This document shows, in pieces, positions 36,595-45,270 of a DNA stretch of 64,000 bases. Numbering within the stretch: the stretch's first letter is position 1; each line of letters starts with the position of its first letter. The stretch is from NCBI GenBank assembly GCA_002722455.1, contig PBMB01000003.1:1-64000 (forward strand), in the 5' to 3' direction. The notes under the pieces are model-generated. The model was not told the origin of the DNA. It saw nothing but the letters and a program-made list of their open reading frames with translations, and searched no databases. The position numbers were made by a program, and so were the translations under genes. The DNA comes from Chloroflexota bacterium. GTDB lineage: Bacteria > Chloroflexota > Dehalococcoidia > Lucifugimonadales > GCA-2722455.

Positions 36595-36957
36595 TTACAT
36601 TCCCCAAATTATCATTACTTTTAATATATCTGACCCAACATTTCGAATCTGTCTGTCTGTTTCAGGATTAATCAGTACAGAATCTCCTTTAGACACCTTA
36701 ATAGTTTCATTATCCAGACCCACTTCTCCTTCACCTTCAAGAAAATAATAAAGTTCACGAAATTTATGTAAGGGCTCATTATGTTTGTGCATTCCTTCAC
36801 TGGCACCAGGTTCTAGCTCCCATATATTCATATGAAATGGAAAATTATGGTTTGGAAATATTCTTTCTCGGTTAATATAACCACTGCCTCCATGAAAAGC
36901 TTTTGCATCCACTTTTTCAAAATTTCCAGTACCCTTTTGAAAATAGAATTTTTCCAA
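36595..36957 (-). CDS. Cupin-domain protein
   Basis: A 120-aa single cupin barrel. The first motif reads GMHKHNEPLHKFRELYYFLEG, matching G(X)5HXH(X)3-4E(X)6G, so the metal ligands appear intact. The second motif is around GDSVLINPETDRQIRNVG, where the usual histidine is not evident. It could be a small isomerase, dioxygenase or sensor; the family does not decide. It lies 73 nt upstream of, and on the same strand as, the GT4 gene. Confidence 0.78.
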   Translation of the reverse strand: MEKFYFQKGTGNFEKVDAKAFHGGSGYINRERIFPNHNFPFHMNIWELEPGASEGMHKHNEPLHKFRELYYFLEGEGEVGLDNETIKVSKGDSVLINPETDRQIRNVGSDILKVMIIWGM

Positions 36958-37085
36958 TTTTTACCCCAATAATATCTTAGAAGAAAATGTCTAACATTAT
37001 AATAAAGAATTACTACTATTAAAACTATTTTCGTAACTATTAACAAACATGATAAAATTATTCCATTGCTATTTGGAGATATTTA

Positions 37086-37943
37086 ATGAACGAAATTTCA
37101 TTTGAAAAAATGCATGGAGCTGGTAACGACTATGTCTATGTAAATGGATATAAATATAATTTTGATTGGTCAAAATTGTCAGAATCAATAAGTGATCGTC
37201 ATTTTGGTATAGGGTCAGATGGATTAATTATTGCAATGCCATCAAAAATTGCTGATATAAAAATGCAAATGTTTAATTCTGATGGATCAGAAGGCCGTAT
37301 GTGTGGAAATGGTATACGTTGCCTAGTTGCTTTTGCAATAAAAAATAAATTAATCAATAAACATCAAAACCAAATATCGGTTGAAACATTATCTGGCATT
37401 AAGAAAGTTGAACCAATATGGGAAAATAATGTAATGGTTGCTGCTAAAGTTGCAATGGGTTCCCCTCAATTCTCTCCAAAATCTATTCCCATACTACTTG
37501 AAAATATGACAGATATTTCAAATTATCCACTAGAAATTAATGGAAATATTTTAAATATATCTTGCGTTTCAATAGGTAACCCACATTGTGTAGTTTTTAC
37601 TAATGAAGATTCTAAGGAATTCGACATTTCTACCTATGGTCCATTAGTTGAAACCCACAATTTATTCCCTGAAAAAGTTAATTTCGAAATAGCATCGATA
37701 AAAAGTAGAGATTATGTAGCAGTTGATGTGTGGGAACGAGGATCAGGCATTACTATGGCGTGCGGCACTGGTGCATGTGCAGTTACTGCAATTGGTATCA
37801 AACAACAATTACTCGATACAAAAGTAACAGTTCGTTTACCGGGCGGAGAACTTAATGTATCTTGGACGGGTAGGGATGAAGATGAAATCATTCTTGAAGG
37901 ACCTGTTGAAACAATTTTTAGCGGAATATATAATTTTGTTTAG
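37086..37943 (+). CDS. dapF: Diaminopimelate epimerase
   Basis: Cofactor-free epimerase converting LL- to meso-diaminopimelate for lysine. Both catalytic cysteines are present: Cys73 in GRMCGNGIRC and Cys226 in MACGTGACAVTA. FEKMHGAGNDYV at the start is also typical. It is 285 aa, full length. GGAG lies 9 nt before the ATG. dapL follows, so the two steps of the direct aminotransferase route from tetrahydrodipicolinate are side by side. Confidence 0.95.
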   Translation: MNEISFEKMHGAGNDYVYVNGYKYNFDWSKLSESISDRHFGIGSDGLIIAMPSKIADIKMQMFNSDGSEGRMCGNGIRCLVAFAIKNKLINKHQNQISVETLSGIKKVEPIWENNVMVAAKVAMGSPQFSPKSIPILLENMTDISNYPLEINGNILNISCVSIGNPHCVVFTNEDSKEFDISTYGPLVETHNLFPEKVNFEIASIKSRDYVAVDVWERGSGITMACGTGACAVTAIGIKQQLLDTKVTVRLPGGELNVSWTGRDEDEIILEGPVETIFSGIYNFV

Positions 37944-37998
37944 AACTTGTTTGACACACTTATGAATCCTAACAAAAACAATAAAGATGGAGAACTGA

Positions 37999-39159
37999 AT
38001 GAAAATTGCAAACCGTATTAATAAAATCCCTCCCTATCCATTTGTCCAAATCAGTAGGACTATTGCTCAAAAAAAAAGTGAGGGTATTGATGTTATAAGT
38101 TTTGGTATTGGAGATCCTGATATTCCAACACCTGACACCGTTATAGAATCACTAACAAAAGGGTCTCTTAAAGATATCAATCATCGTTATCCAGAAAGTG
38201 AAGGATTACCTGAATTTCGTTTAGGGGTTGCAAATTGGTATTCAAAGAGATTTGGAATTGAGCTAAATCCTGATAATGAAATCATTTCTCTTATTGGAGC
38301 TAAAGAAGGTATAGGGCATGTATCATTAGCACTACTTAACCCTGATGATATTGCTTTGATCCCTGATCCTGGATACCCTGTTTACAGTATTGGAACATTA
38401 TTTGCAGCTGGTCAAGATTATATAATGCCTTTATTAAAAAAGAATAACTGGTTACCCGATCTAACAGAAATTCCTGAAGAAATAGCTAGAAAAGCCAAAG
38501 TGATGTGGTTAAATTACCCGAATAATCCTACAGGAGCCATTGTTCAGGATTCTTACTTAAATGATGTGGTTGAATTTGCCAAAAAATATGATATCACTAT
38601 CCTACATGATGCTTGTTATACAGAAATTTATTACGACAATTATCTGCCCAAAAGTTTTTTAAATATTCCCGGAGCAAAGGATGTTGGAATAGAATTTCAT
38701 TCTCTATCAAAGTCTTATAACATGACAGGTTGGAGAATTGGAATGGCTGTAGGTAACTCTGAAATTATCAAAGCACTAGAAATAGTTAAATCAAATCTTG
38801 ACTCAGGAGCACCACAAGCCATTCAGGAAATGGCATTAGCAGCTCTATCATTAGACCAAGAATACATTGAAACACGCAATGCTATTTATGAAAATAGACG
38901 CAATAAAATCGTTGAAACATTAAATAATATAGGTTTATACGTAGATCCACCTAAAGCAAGTCTTTATATTTGGGCAGAAGTGCCTGAAGGATACAGCTCA
39001 AAAGACTTTTCCGAACAACTCTTAGAAGAATGTAATGTTCTAGTTTCCCCAGGTACAAGTTATGGGAAATATGGAGAAGGATTTGTCAGGCTATCTTTAA
39101 CTCTTTCTGATGATAAAATTGATGAAGCACTTACTCGAATTGCAAAATGGAAGCAATAG
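37999..39159 (+). CDS. dapL: LL-diaminopimelate aminotransferase
   Basis: PLP enzyme that makes LL-diaminopimelate directly from tetrahydrodipicolinate. The substrate loop and class I aminotransferase motifs are clear: ISFGIGDPDIPTP, then NYPNNPTGA, and the Schiff-base lysine near residue 238 in SLSKSYNMTGWRIG. It is 386 aa. Assignment to DapL rather than a general aspartate-type aminotransferase rests on similarity and the adjacent dapF. GGAG precedes the ATG. Confidence 0.85.
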   Translation: MKIANRINKIPPYPFVQISRTIAQKKSEGIDVISFGIGDPDIPTPDTVIESLTKGSLKDINHRYPESEGLPEFRLGVANWYSKRFGIELNPDNEIISLIGAKEGIGHVSLALLNPDDIALIPDPGYPVYSIGTLFAAGQDYIMPLLKKNNWLPDLTEIPEEIARKAKVMWLNYPNNPTGAIVQDSYLNDVVEFAKKYDITILHDACYTEIYYDNYLPKSFLNIPGAKDVGIEFHSLSKSYNMTGWRIGMAVGNSEIIKALEIVKSNLDSGAPQAIQEMALAALSLDQEYIETRNAIYENRRNKIVETLNNIGLYVDPPKASLYIWAEVPEGYSSKDFSEQLLEECNVLVSPGTSYGKYGEGFVRLSLTLSDDKIDEALTRIAKWKQ

Positions 39160-39210
39160 CTTATAAATATTCTATATACATGATCATATTATCAGTTAAA
39201 GGATAGGCAA

Positions 39211-40374
39211 ATTAAAGATAATTTCCTTTATACAAAACATAAGCCAGAACGAGTATTTCTGGTGGGTGTAAACATTTTTTCAAAGCAAAACAGCAATAAC
39301 TCCAATAACCTTTCACTATTAAAGTCTCTTGAAGAACTTGAAGATCTAGCTAAGGGAGTAGGTGCAAATGTTATAGGAAAACTGACACAAAACCTGAAAA
39401 AACCGACACCATTTTACTTAGGTATAGGAAAAATCGATACTCTCAAAAAAATAGTTAAAGACTCAGATATAGAAACAATAATATGTGATGATGAATTACA
39501 TCCTTCTCAACAAAGGAATCTAGAAAAAAAAATAGGGAGAAATATAAAAATCATTGACAGAACGGCACTTATTTTAGACGTTTTTGCATCAAGGGCAAAA
39601 AGTCGAGAAGGAAAATTACAAGTATCTCTAGCACAGCACGAATATTTACTACCTCGCTTAATAAGACAATGGACACACCTAGAAAGACTCGGTGGAGGTA
39701 TTGGTACACGAGGTCCTGGTGAAACTCAAATTGAAACTGATAGACGTTTAATAAGAAGAAAAATACATTCATTAAAAGCTGAAATCAACACAATTGAATC
39801 TAGAAGAGATTTATCAAGAAGACAAAGAAAAGATGCAAATTTACGAGTAATAACGCTAATTGGCTATACAAATGCAGGTAAAAGCACTTTATTTAACAGA
39901 TTAACAGGCGAAAAAGCAATAGCAAAAAACCAGTATTTTGTGACATTAGATCCGTTGACAAGAAAAATCCGTTTACCATCAGGGAAATTTGTACTAGTAA
40001 CAGATACTGTAGGTTTTATTCATAAATTACCCCCAAGCATAATAGCGGCTTTTAAATCAACCATAGAAGAAATCAACCAATCATCGATACTGCTATATGT
40101 GAACGATATTTCGCACAATGAATCAGATAAACATAAAACAGAAGTTGAAAAAATAATAAAATCACTAAATTTAGATAAAATACGTAAAATTTACGTTGAA
40201 AATAAAATTGATAAAATGAAATCTAGTACAAAAACAGCCTTAGAAGAAGTAAGTAATACAATAAATACATTATCTACTGAAGATCTGCCAACTGTATTTG
40301 TCTCTGCTAAATCTGGTGCAAATATTTCATCACTTATAGAAACAATCGACTCTATACTTACTAGCACTCCCTAA
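39211..40374 (+). CDS. hflX: Ribosome-associated GTPase HflX, apparent ATT start
   Basis: GTPase that splits stalled or hibernating ribosomes. The G1 loop GYTNAGKSTLFNRL, the DTVGFIHKLP G3 region and the N-terminal glycine-rich domain with GGIGTRGPGETQIETDRR are diagnostic. The first usual start codon in frame (GTG 39262) would cut off PERVFLVG, which belongs to the first strand of the family. The frame is open back to a TGA at 39181. AAAGGA (39198-39203) lies 7 nt before ATT at 39211, which gives 387 aa. GTG 39262 remains the conservative alternative. Confidence 0.85.
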   Translation: MKDNFLYTKHKPERVFLVGVNIFSKQNSNNSNNLSLLKSLEELEDLAKGVGANVIGKLTQNLKKPTPFYLGIGKIDTLKKIVKDSDIETIICDDELHPSQQRNLEKKIGRNIKIIDRTALILDVFASRAKSREGKLQVSLAQHEYLLPRLIRQWTHLERLGGGIGTRGPGETQIETDRRLIRRKIHSLKAEINTIESRRDLSRRQRKDANLRVITLIGYTNAGKSTLFNRLTGEKAIAKNQYFVTLDPLTRKIRLPSGKFVLVTDTVGFIHKLPPSIIAAFKSTIEEINQSSILLYVNDISHNESDKHKTEVEKIIKSLNLDKIRKIYVENKIDKMKSSTKTALEEVSNTINTLSTEDLPTVFVSAKSGANISSLIETIDSILTSTP

Positions 40375-40495
40375 AAAAATCTTATAATACACCAAGTTAG
40401 TAGGGAATAAAGGGATTAATTTTCAAGTTCGCACTATATTAGTTATGTAAAGTTTCAATATGTGTTTATCTTAAACCAAACTAATTATACAAAAT

Positions 40496-41581
40496 CTAAG
40501 TATTATTCTTAAGAATCTCTAAAGCTATCAACTCTTCAGTAATTAATAAAGTTAAGTTTGCAATTTGTTGTTTAACTTCATCTTTACTTAGTTCAATTTC
40601 ATTTAAGTCAGGCACGCCTATATCAATATCTTTTTCTTTTAACACCAATACATGATCTTTCCCATGTAATACCAATGCTGCTCCTAATTGAACCAGCATT
40701 GGAGTTATTGGAGAAACTTTTTTACCTCCAGCCACAATGTCAATATCGGAATTTGCAAAAATTAATATACTTACTCCTGAATCTCTCATATCTTGATCAA
40801 TGAATGGAGTTAACACTGAAGTTACCTCTCCGCTAGCACCTCCACTTTTATATTCTATATCCAGTGAATCCAAGATATTGATCACAACATCAGCAATTTC
40901 TGATGACCCCACATGCCCTAAGAAGACAGTCTTTCTAACTGCTGCCTGTGCTATAGAAACAATATTAGAAGTATTATTCATTATTTCATGTATTTGTTCC
41001 TGGCTATCAGGCCTATCAGATGAAATATTAATCACATCAGATGTTTTTTCAATGTTTTGGTTTAAATCAACATATCGATCTTTCCCAATTTCTACAATAA
41101 TTTCACTAAATAACCCATTTTCCATTATTAGTCCCCAACACTCTTTAGCTCGCTCATCATCCATGGAAATATCAAATTTCTGTTGTAACACATCAATTAC
41201 ACTGTTATTTTCTGGTATACTTACTCCCTTGTAGAGATTGTAAAAACTTTTAAAGATTTCAGGGTGCATAGCAGCATCATAAATAGCTGTTTTTCGTTTT
41301 GCTAAATCATTATTTTGAACCGCAAATTCTCCTCTATTAGTAACTGATATAGTATCGCTATTGTATTTACCTACTGTAAAACCATACATCTCACATGACT
41401 TAACCTTATCTGTAAAATTACTTGATTTTGGAGTAGTTCCTAATTTTTGAGCTAAAGACACCCTACTAATTGATGTTGAATCATTTCCGGTACATATAAC
41501 CCGTACTATATCTAAGCATACTTCAATTGAATATTTTGGATAATTACGCAGGCGACGGGTTCGTTTAACCTTACTGGTCAT
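40496..41581 (-). CDS. Winged-helix protein with a TIR-like nucleotide-binding domain
   Basis: The N-terminal third (RLRNYPKYSIEVCLDIV onward to about residue 90) looks like a winged-helix domain. Residues 220-350 resemble the TIR-like fold of predicted nucleotide-binding proteins: KTVFLGHVGSSEIADVVIN, then ILIFANSD, then PMLVQLGAALVLHGKDHVLVL. In related proteins the last block reads 'NVxxELG' with a catalytic glutamate; here that position is Gln. The 361 aa gene is monocistronic and divergent from the protease gene. Roles in stress sensing or defence are possible but unproven. Confidence 0.55.
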   Translation of the reverse strand: MTSKVKRTRRLRNYPKYSIEVCLDIVRVICTGNDSTSISRVSLAQKLGTTPKSSNFTDKVKSCEMYGFTVGKYNSDTISVTNRGEFAVQNNDLAKRKTAIYDAAMHPEIFKSFYNLYKGVSIPENNSVIDVLQQKFDISMDDERAKECWGLIMENGLFSEIIVEIGKDRYVDLNQNIEKTSDVINISSDRPDSQEQIHEIMNNTSNIVSIAQAAVRKTVFLGHVGSSEIADVVINILDSLDIEYKSGGASGEVTSVLTPFIDQDMRDSGVSILIFANSDIDIVAGGKKVSPITPMLVQLGAALVLHGKDHVLVLKEKDIDIGVPDLNEIELSKDEVKQQIANLTLLITEELIALEILKNNT

Positions 41582-41757
41582 AAAATTTCACATATACTTT
41601 ATTAAAAATAAACTATCTGAGCGGAATATAAAATAGTCTAATAAAATTGTCAATATATTCAAAAATTTTGTCATTGCTTACCACATAAACCCATTTTCTG
41701 ATTTGAAGTGCTAAAATGTTATTAATTACTCTATCTAAATTAGGAGTTATAATATCT

Positions 41758-43038
41758 ATGTTTATTAAATCCAAATATACAATAATATCTACCCTAGCTT
41801 TAGTTTGCTTGTTATTTTCTGCCTGCCTTAGTTCTCCTGAAGATAACACAAAAGTCGCTACAGAAAATACTCTTCCTACTTCAAGTAAAACAAATACAGT
41901 TCCAACATTTTCACCTTCAAGTATAAATACTTTTGAATTACCTAAAGATATTCCACCAGAACTAAGGATCATATGGGAATCATGGCAATTTTTGCAAGAG
42001 GACTATGTCGATAAATCAAAACTAGATCCAATAACCCTCTCTGAAGCTGCAGTAAAAGCAATGGTTGAAGCTGTTGGGGATAAAGAGACTAATTATATTC
42101 CTCCAGATACTTTATCAGGTCGATTTGATGATATCTATCGAGGTGACTTTGAAGGGATCGGTGCTTATGTAACGATGAATGCAACTGGGAAAATTCAAAT
42201 AGTTAGTCCAATTGAAGGAAGCCCTGCACAAGCAGCAGGAATAAAACCAGGAGACACAATATTAGAAGTAGATGGTAAATCTGTTGAAGGAATGTCGGTA
42301 CTTGAAGTAATATCACTTGTTCGTGGTCCTAAAGACACAGAAGTGAAAATTCTCATCAAACGACTAGGTTCTCCTAAAAGAATGGAAGTTTCTATAATAC
42401 GAGGAACTATACCTCTAACAAGTGTATATGTCCGATCAAAAGAGGATGACCCACTACTACATATAAGAATTTCTGATTTCTATCCAAATACAGTCGACCA
42501 ACTAAAAAAAGTACTGATAGAATCAGAAAAAAAAGGAGTTACAAAAGGTATCATACTAGATCTTCGAAACAATCCCGGAGGAACAATCAGTGCAACTGTT
42601 GATGTTGCAGATCAATTTTTACCAGAAAATATTTTACTATACAGTATGAGTGGAGATGGCAGAAGATCCCAGAGCAAAACAACAAACGATGGATTAGCAA
42701 TAAATATTCCTATGGTCGTTTTGGTGAACAAAGGAAGTGCGAGTGCTTCAGAAGTCCTTGCTGGAGCAATACAAGATTACAACAGAGCACCATTAATTGG
42801 GGAAACTACTTATGGTAAAGGCGCCGTTAATATCCTTCGTAGATTAAGTAATGATGGTGGTTTATATATAACATGGGCTCTCTGGTATACTCCGTCTGGT
42901 CGTATGATCAACAATACTGGATTAAAACCTAACATTGCTGTAACAGATCAAGATACAAAAGAAGCTGAACGAAAACAGCTTGAAAGAGCTCAATCAGAAT
43001 TACGAAAAATCATAGAATTATCGAATCAAAGTAACTAA
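41758..43038 (+). CDS. C-terminal processing peptidase (S41), lipoprotein
   Basis: Serine protease of the CtpA/Prc type. The first 26 residues form a lipoprotein signal ending in LLFSAC. A PDZ domain follows (IVSPIEGSPAQAAGIKPGD). The catalytic core has NKGSASASEVLAG with the nucleophile serine and TTYGKGAVN with the lysine of the Ser-Lys dyad. I chose ATG at 41758, which places AGGAG 11 nt upstream and the signal peptide at the N-terminus; ATG 41716 would add 14 residues. The protein is 426 aa. smpB follows after 30 nt. Confidence 0.9.
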   Translation: MFIKSKYTIISTLALVCLLFSACLSSPEDNTKVATENTLPTSSKTNTVPTFSPSSINTFELPKDIPPELRIIWESWQFLQEDYVDKSKLDPITLSEAAVKAMVEAVGDKETNYIPPDTLSGRFDDIYRGDFEGIGAYVTMNATGKIQIVSPIEGSPAQAAGIKPGDTILEVDGKSVEGMSVLEVISLVRGPKDTEVKILIKRLGSPKRMEVSIIRGTIPLTSVYVRSKEDDPLLHIRISDFYPNTVDQLKKVLIESEKKGVTKGIILDLRNNPGGTISATVDVADQFLPENILLYSMSGDGRRSQSKTTNDGLAINIPMVVLVNKGSASASEVLAGAIQDYNRAPLIGETTYGKGAVNILRRLSNDGGLYITWALWYTPSGRMINNTGLKPNIAVTDQDTKEAERKQLERAQSELRKIIELSNQSN

Positions 43039-43068
43039 TAATAGTAGTATCAGATAAAATAAACCATT

Positions 43069-43521
43069 ATGGAATCCAAGATATTAGCATCAAACAAATC
43101 AGCAAAACGTGATTTTGAAATATTAAAATATTTTGAAGCAGGATTGTCATTATTGGGACCAGAAGTAAAATCAATAAGACAAGGGAATATAAGTATACGT
43201 GAATCCTATGCAAGAATAGTAAATAACGAAGTATTTCTATTCAACTGCCACATAGCAATCACAGGAAAACATCAATTTAATGATATCGAATCAAAAAGAT
43301 CAAAAAAATTGTTACTTAATAAAAAAGAAATTACTTTTTTAAAGAAAGAAACTCAATCTAAAAACTTAACACTTGTCCCTATTAAAATATATAGTAAAAA
43401 ACATATCCTGAAAATAGAGATTGGTCTTGCACGAGGCAAAAAGAAATATGAAAAAAGAAAAGTGATAATAGAACGAGAACGTGCTAGAGAATCAATGAGA
43501 GCATTGAAGAATAATAAATAG
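43069..43521 (+). CDS. smpB: SsrA-binding protein SmpB
   Basis: Binds tmRNA and brings it to stalled ribosomes. The family core is visible: ILASNKSAKRDFEIL, FEAGLSLLGPEVKSIRQGNISI, ESYARI, and the C-terminal GLARGKKKYEKR, whose tail reaches the decoding centre. It is 150 aa. A tmRNA gene is often next to smpB, but I could not find one here. The gene is directly convergent with the small HTH gene, with stop codons adjacent (43521/43522). Confidence 0.94.
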   Translation: MESKILASNKSAKRDFEILKYFEAGLSLLGPEVKSIRQGNISIRESYARIVNNEVFLFNCHIAITGKHQFNDIESKRSKKLLLNKKEITFLKKETQSKNLTLVPIKIYSKKHILKIEIGLARGKKKYEKRKVIIERERARESMRALKNNK

Positions 43522-43746
43522 TTATCCTACTCGTTTTACTTTAAAGCTATCACCAGGAGCTAAAGCTACTCGACGAACATCTATACGAAGCTTAAGTAAC
43601 CAATAACCTAATGTGGCCTTACTAACACCTAAGTCATTAGCAGCACCAGTCAGACCTAATTCAGTAACCATTGTTGGCAAAACCTTCTCAAGTGGTTGCC
43701 CTAAGTCACTTTCAACCCTAAGCATCATTTTTGTTTTTCTAGCCAT
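43522..43746 (-). CDS. Small helix-turn-helix DNA-binding protein
   Basis: A 74-aa basic protein with a probable helix-turn-helix at residues 32-55: GLTGAANDLGVSKATLGYWLLK reads as two helices around a 'GVS' turn. No family name can be given with confidence. GAGGG lies 7 nt upstream of the ATG. By eye its G+C is higher than that of its neighbours, a hint of separate origin. The upstream 120 bp holds TTCA repeats at 10-bp spacing that could be its own operator. Confidence 0.6.
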   Translation of the reverse strand: MARKTKMMLRVESDLGQPLEKVLPTMVTELGLTGAANDLGVSKATLGYWLLKLRIDVRRVALAPGDSFKVKRVG

Positions 43747-44174
43747 AATAAACCCTCACTCATATATATCCTAATACTGACAGCCTCCCTGGTCAATCAC
43801 TTTTTCTACCTTTTCTTATATTTTTTCAAATCTTTTCAAATCTTTTCAGTTGCTGAAAAGCCTTTTCAACTTTAATGTTATTAACTGAAACGCTAATTTA
43901 ATGTTTAGTTATTAAATATATAGGTAGAATTCATGTTTTATGGGTCTTCCCTGCTGCATTTAAACTAATTTAGGCCAAATTTGAAGCTGTTTTATGAAAT
44001 ATGGACAAAGGCGCCATTGAATTGGAAGATATTACTAAAAACCCTTATATTATTTTTTAAAGCCCTTCTATAATCATAAGTATTCGCAATATGTTAGAAT
44101 TTTTATATAGATACTATTTAACTAACACTTCTTCTCAAAATATAATAAGTTTTACAATTTAATTAATTATTCAC
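43747..44174. other. 428-bp gene-free stretch between the HTH gene and tRNA-Arg
   Basis: It holds the phased TTCA repeats and a small hairpin near its left end. The rest is A+T-rich without an open frame of any length; the longest I noticed is 19 codons at 44001-44060. I looked for a tmRNA because of nearby smpB and saw neither the tRNA-like end nor a tag frame. Confidence 0.6.
43823..43870. repeat. TTTTCA repeats phased at 10 bp with an internal hairpin
   Basis: TTTTCAAA begins at 43823 and 43833, TTTTCAGT at 43843, and TTTTCAAC at 43863, all exact 10-bp steps. At 43853 the complementary CTGAAAAG takes the repeat's place. CTTTTCAG (43842-43849) and CTGAAAAG (43853-43860) form an 8-bp perfect inverted repeat with a 3-nt loop. 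Sites one helical turn apart fit cooperative binding on one DNA face. The promoter of the HTH gene should lie between these repeats and its ATG. Confidence 0.55.
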
Positions 44175-44247
44175 GTCCCTGTAGCTCAGGGGACAGAGCA
44201 GCTGCCTTCTAAGCAGCGGGTCGCAGGTTCGAATCCTGCCAGGGACG
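44175..44247 (+). tRNA. tRNA-Arg (anticodon TCT)
   Basis: The cloverleaf folds by eye: acceptor stem GTCCCTG (44175-44181) pairs with CAGGGAC (44240-44246), the anticodon loop CTTCTAA gives anticodon TCT for arginine AGA/AGG codons, and the T arm is GCAGG-TTCGAAT-CCTGC. The discriminator base is G, and CCA is not encoded. AGA is a very common arginine codon in this A+T-rich DNA, so this is probably a major tRNA. It lies 87 nt upstream of the glycan locus. Confidence 0.97.
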
Positions 44248-44318
44248 CTTTCTTTATCCCCTACCCTTTAACTATATGTACAGTACTTAGTCGTGTACAA
44301 TTAGTTTAAATATTTTCT

Positions 44319-44328
44319 ATACCGGTAT
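44319..44328. repeat. ATACCGGTAT palindrome before the FkbM gene
   Basis: A 10-bp perfect palindrome ending 5 nt before the ATG at 44334. Its CCGG core is unusual in this A+T-rich intergenic DNA. It could be an operator for the first gene of the glycan locus, or a small translation-blocking hairpin. Confidence 0.3.
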
Positions 44329-44333
44329 TAAAC

Positions 44334-45260
44334 ATGTTGAAATTTAAATACTTATTATACGCAATGATTTCTTGGTTAATAAATCATTGGCTATTTTCAC
44401 GTAATTCAAAATTTCATCCCATCAAACTTCTACGCCTTTTCCCCAGATCTGTTATTACTCAAGTTAATGGAATCTTCTATAACATAGACCCTTTAGATCA
44501 AGTAGAATTCAATACTTTTAGAGGGTTTAGCATAGGACCTGAATCAATTTTTTCAAAATATCTAGCAAGTACTTTAACAAAAAATGATGTATTTTTTGAC
44601 TTAGGAGCACATACTGGTCGTCATACTTTGCCTGCAGCCAAATATGTTGGACCTACCGGTCGTGTTTTTGCTTTTGAACCTATCCATACTTCATTTGCAA
44701 AATTACATTCAAATATAGCCCTAAATTCTTTTAATAATGTAGTTGCAATAAATAAAGCTGTTTTAGATAAACCAAATAAACTAATTGAAATATTTATACA
44801 TCCAATTATGCCCATCGAAAGTACCAATACTGGAGAATCATCGATTTCTTCAATTAAAATCATTGATCAAAAACTATCACCAAAGCTTCTTGCTAATACG
44901 ACCACAATTGACGAAATTGTTACGCAACATCAAATCCATCAGATTAAACTAATAAAAATTGATGTACAAGGAGGTGAATTACAAGTATTAAACGGCTCAT
45001 TAAACACACTAAAGAATAAAATTATTCAAAACATCTATATAGAAATTCATCTACTAGAACTACAAGATTTAGGAATCAACTACCTTGATATTTTTAAGTT
45101 ACTTAATGAATACGGTACAACTTATTTCTTTAACACCTCGTTTGTTAATAAGAATCAAAAAGAACTAAATATAGTTACTCCAAGTACACTTAATGAATAT
45201 TTTTCAGATAAAAGGAACGGACCAGAGATCCAATTACTTTGGGAAAACTCTACAAAATAA
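44334..45260 (+). CDS. FkbM-family SAM-dependent methyltransferase
   Basis: FkbM proteins usually O-methylate sugars or polyketides. The SAM site is FFDLGAHTGRHTLPAA (about residues 85-100), followed by VFAFEPIHTSFAKL, and the family-typical KIDVQGGELQVLNGS lies near residues 205-219. It is 308 aa. It is the first gene of the surface-glycan locus, so methylation of a surface sugar is the natural inference. The next gene starts 10 nt after its stop. Confidence 0.87.
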   Translation: MLKFKYLLYAMISWLINHWLFSRNSKFHPIKLLRLFPRSVITQVNGIFYNIDPLDQVEFNTFRGFSIGPESIFSKYLASTLTKNDVFFDLGAHTGRHTLPAAKYVGPTGRVFAFEPIHTSFAKLHSNIALNSFNNVVAINKAVLDKPNKLIEIFIHPIMPIESTNTGESSISSIKIIDQKLSPKLLANTTTIDEIVTQHQIHQIKLIKIDVQGGELQVLNGSLNTLKNKIIQNIYIEIHLLELQDLGINYLDIFKLLNEYGTTYFFNTSFVNKNQKELNIVTPSTLNEYFSDKRNGPEIQLLWENSTK

Positions 45261-45270
45261 TTAGCATGCC

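Noticed and set aside
43842-43860. Intrinsic terminator at the CTTTTCAG/CTGAAAAG hairpin
   Set aside because: The stem is short and A+T-rich, it is part of the phased repeats, and it lies upstream rather than downstream of the adjacent gene.
44001-44060. 19-codon frame MDKGAIELEDITKNPYIIF
   Set aside because: Too short, without a ribosome site or recognisable family; consistent with chance.
43747-44174. tmRNA gene next to smpB
   Set aside because: No alanine tRNA-like ends and no plausible tag-encoding frame could be found.
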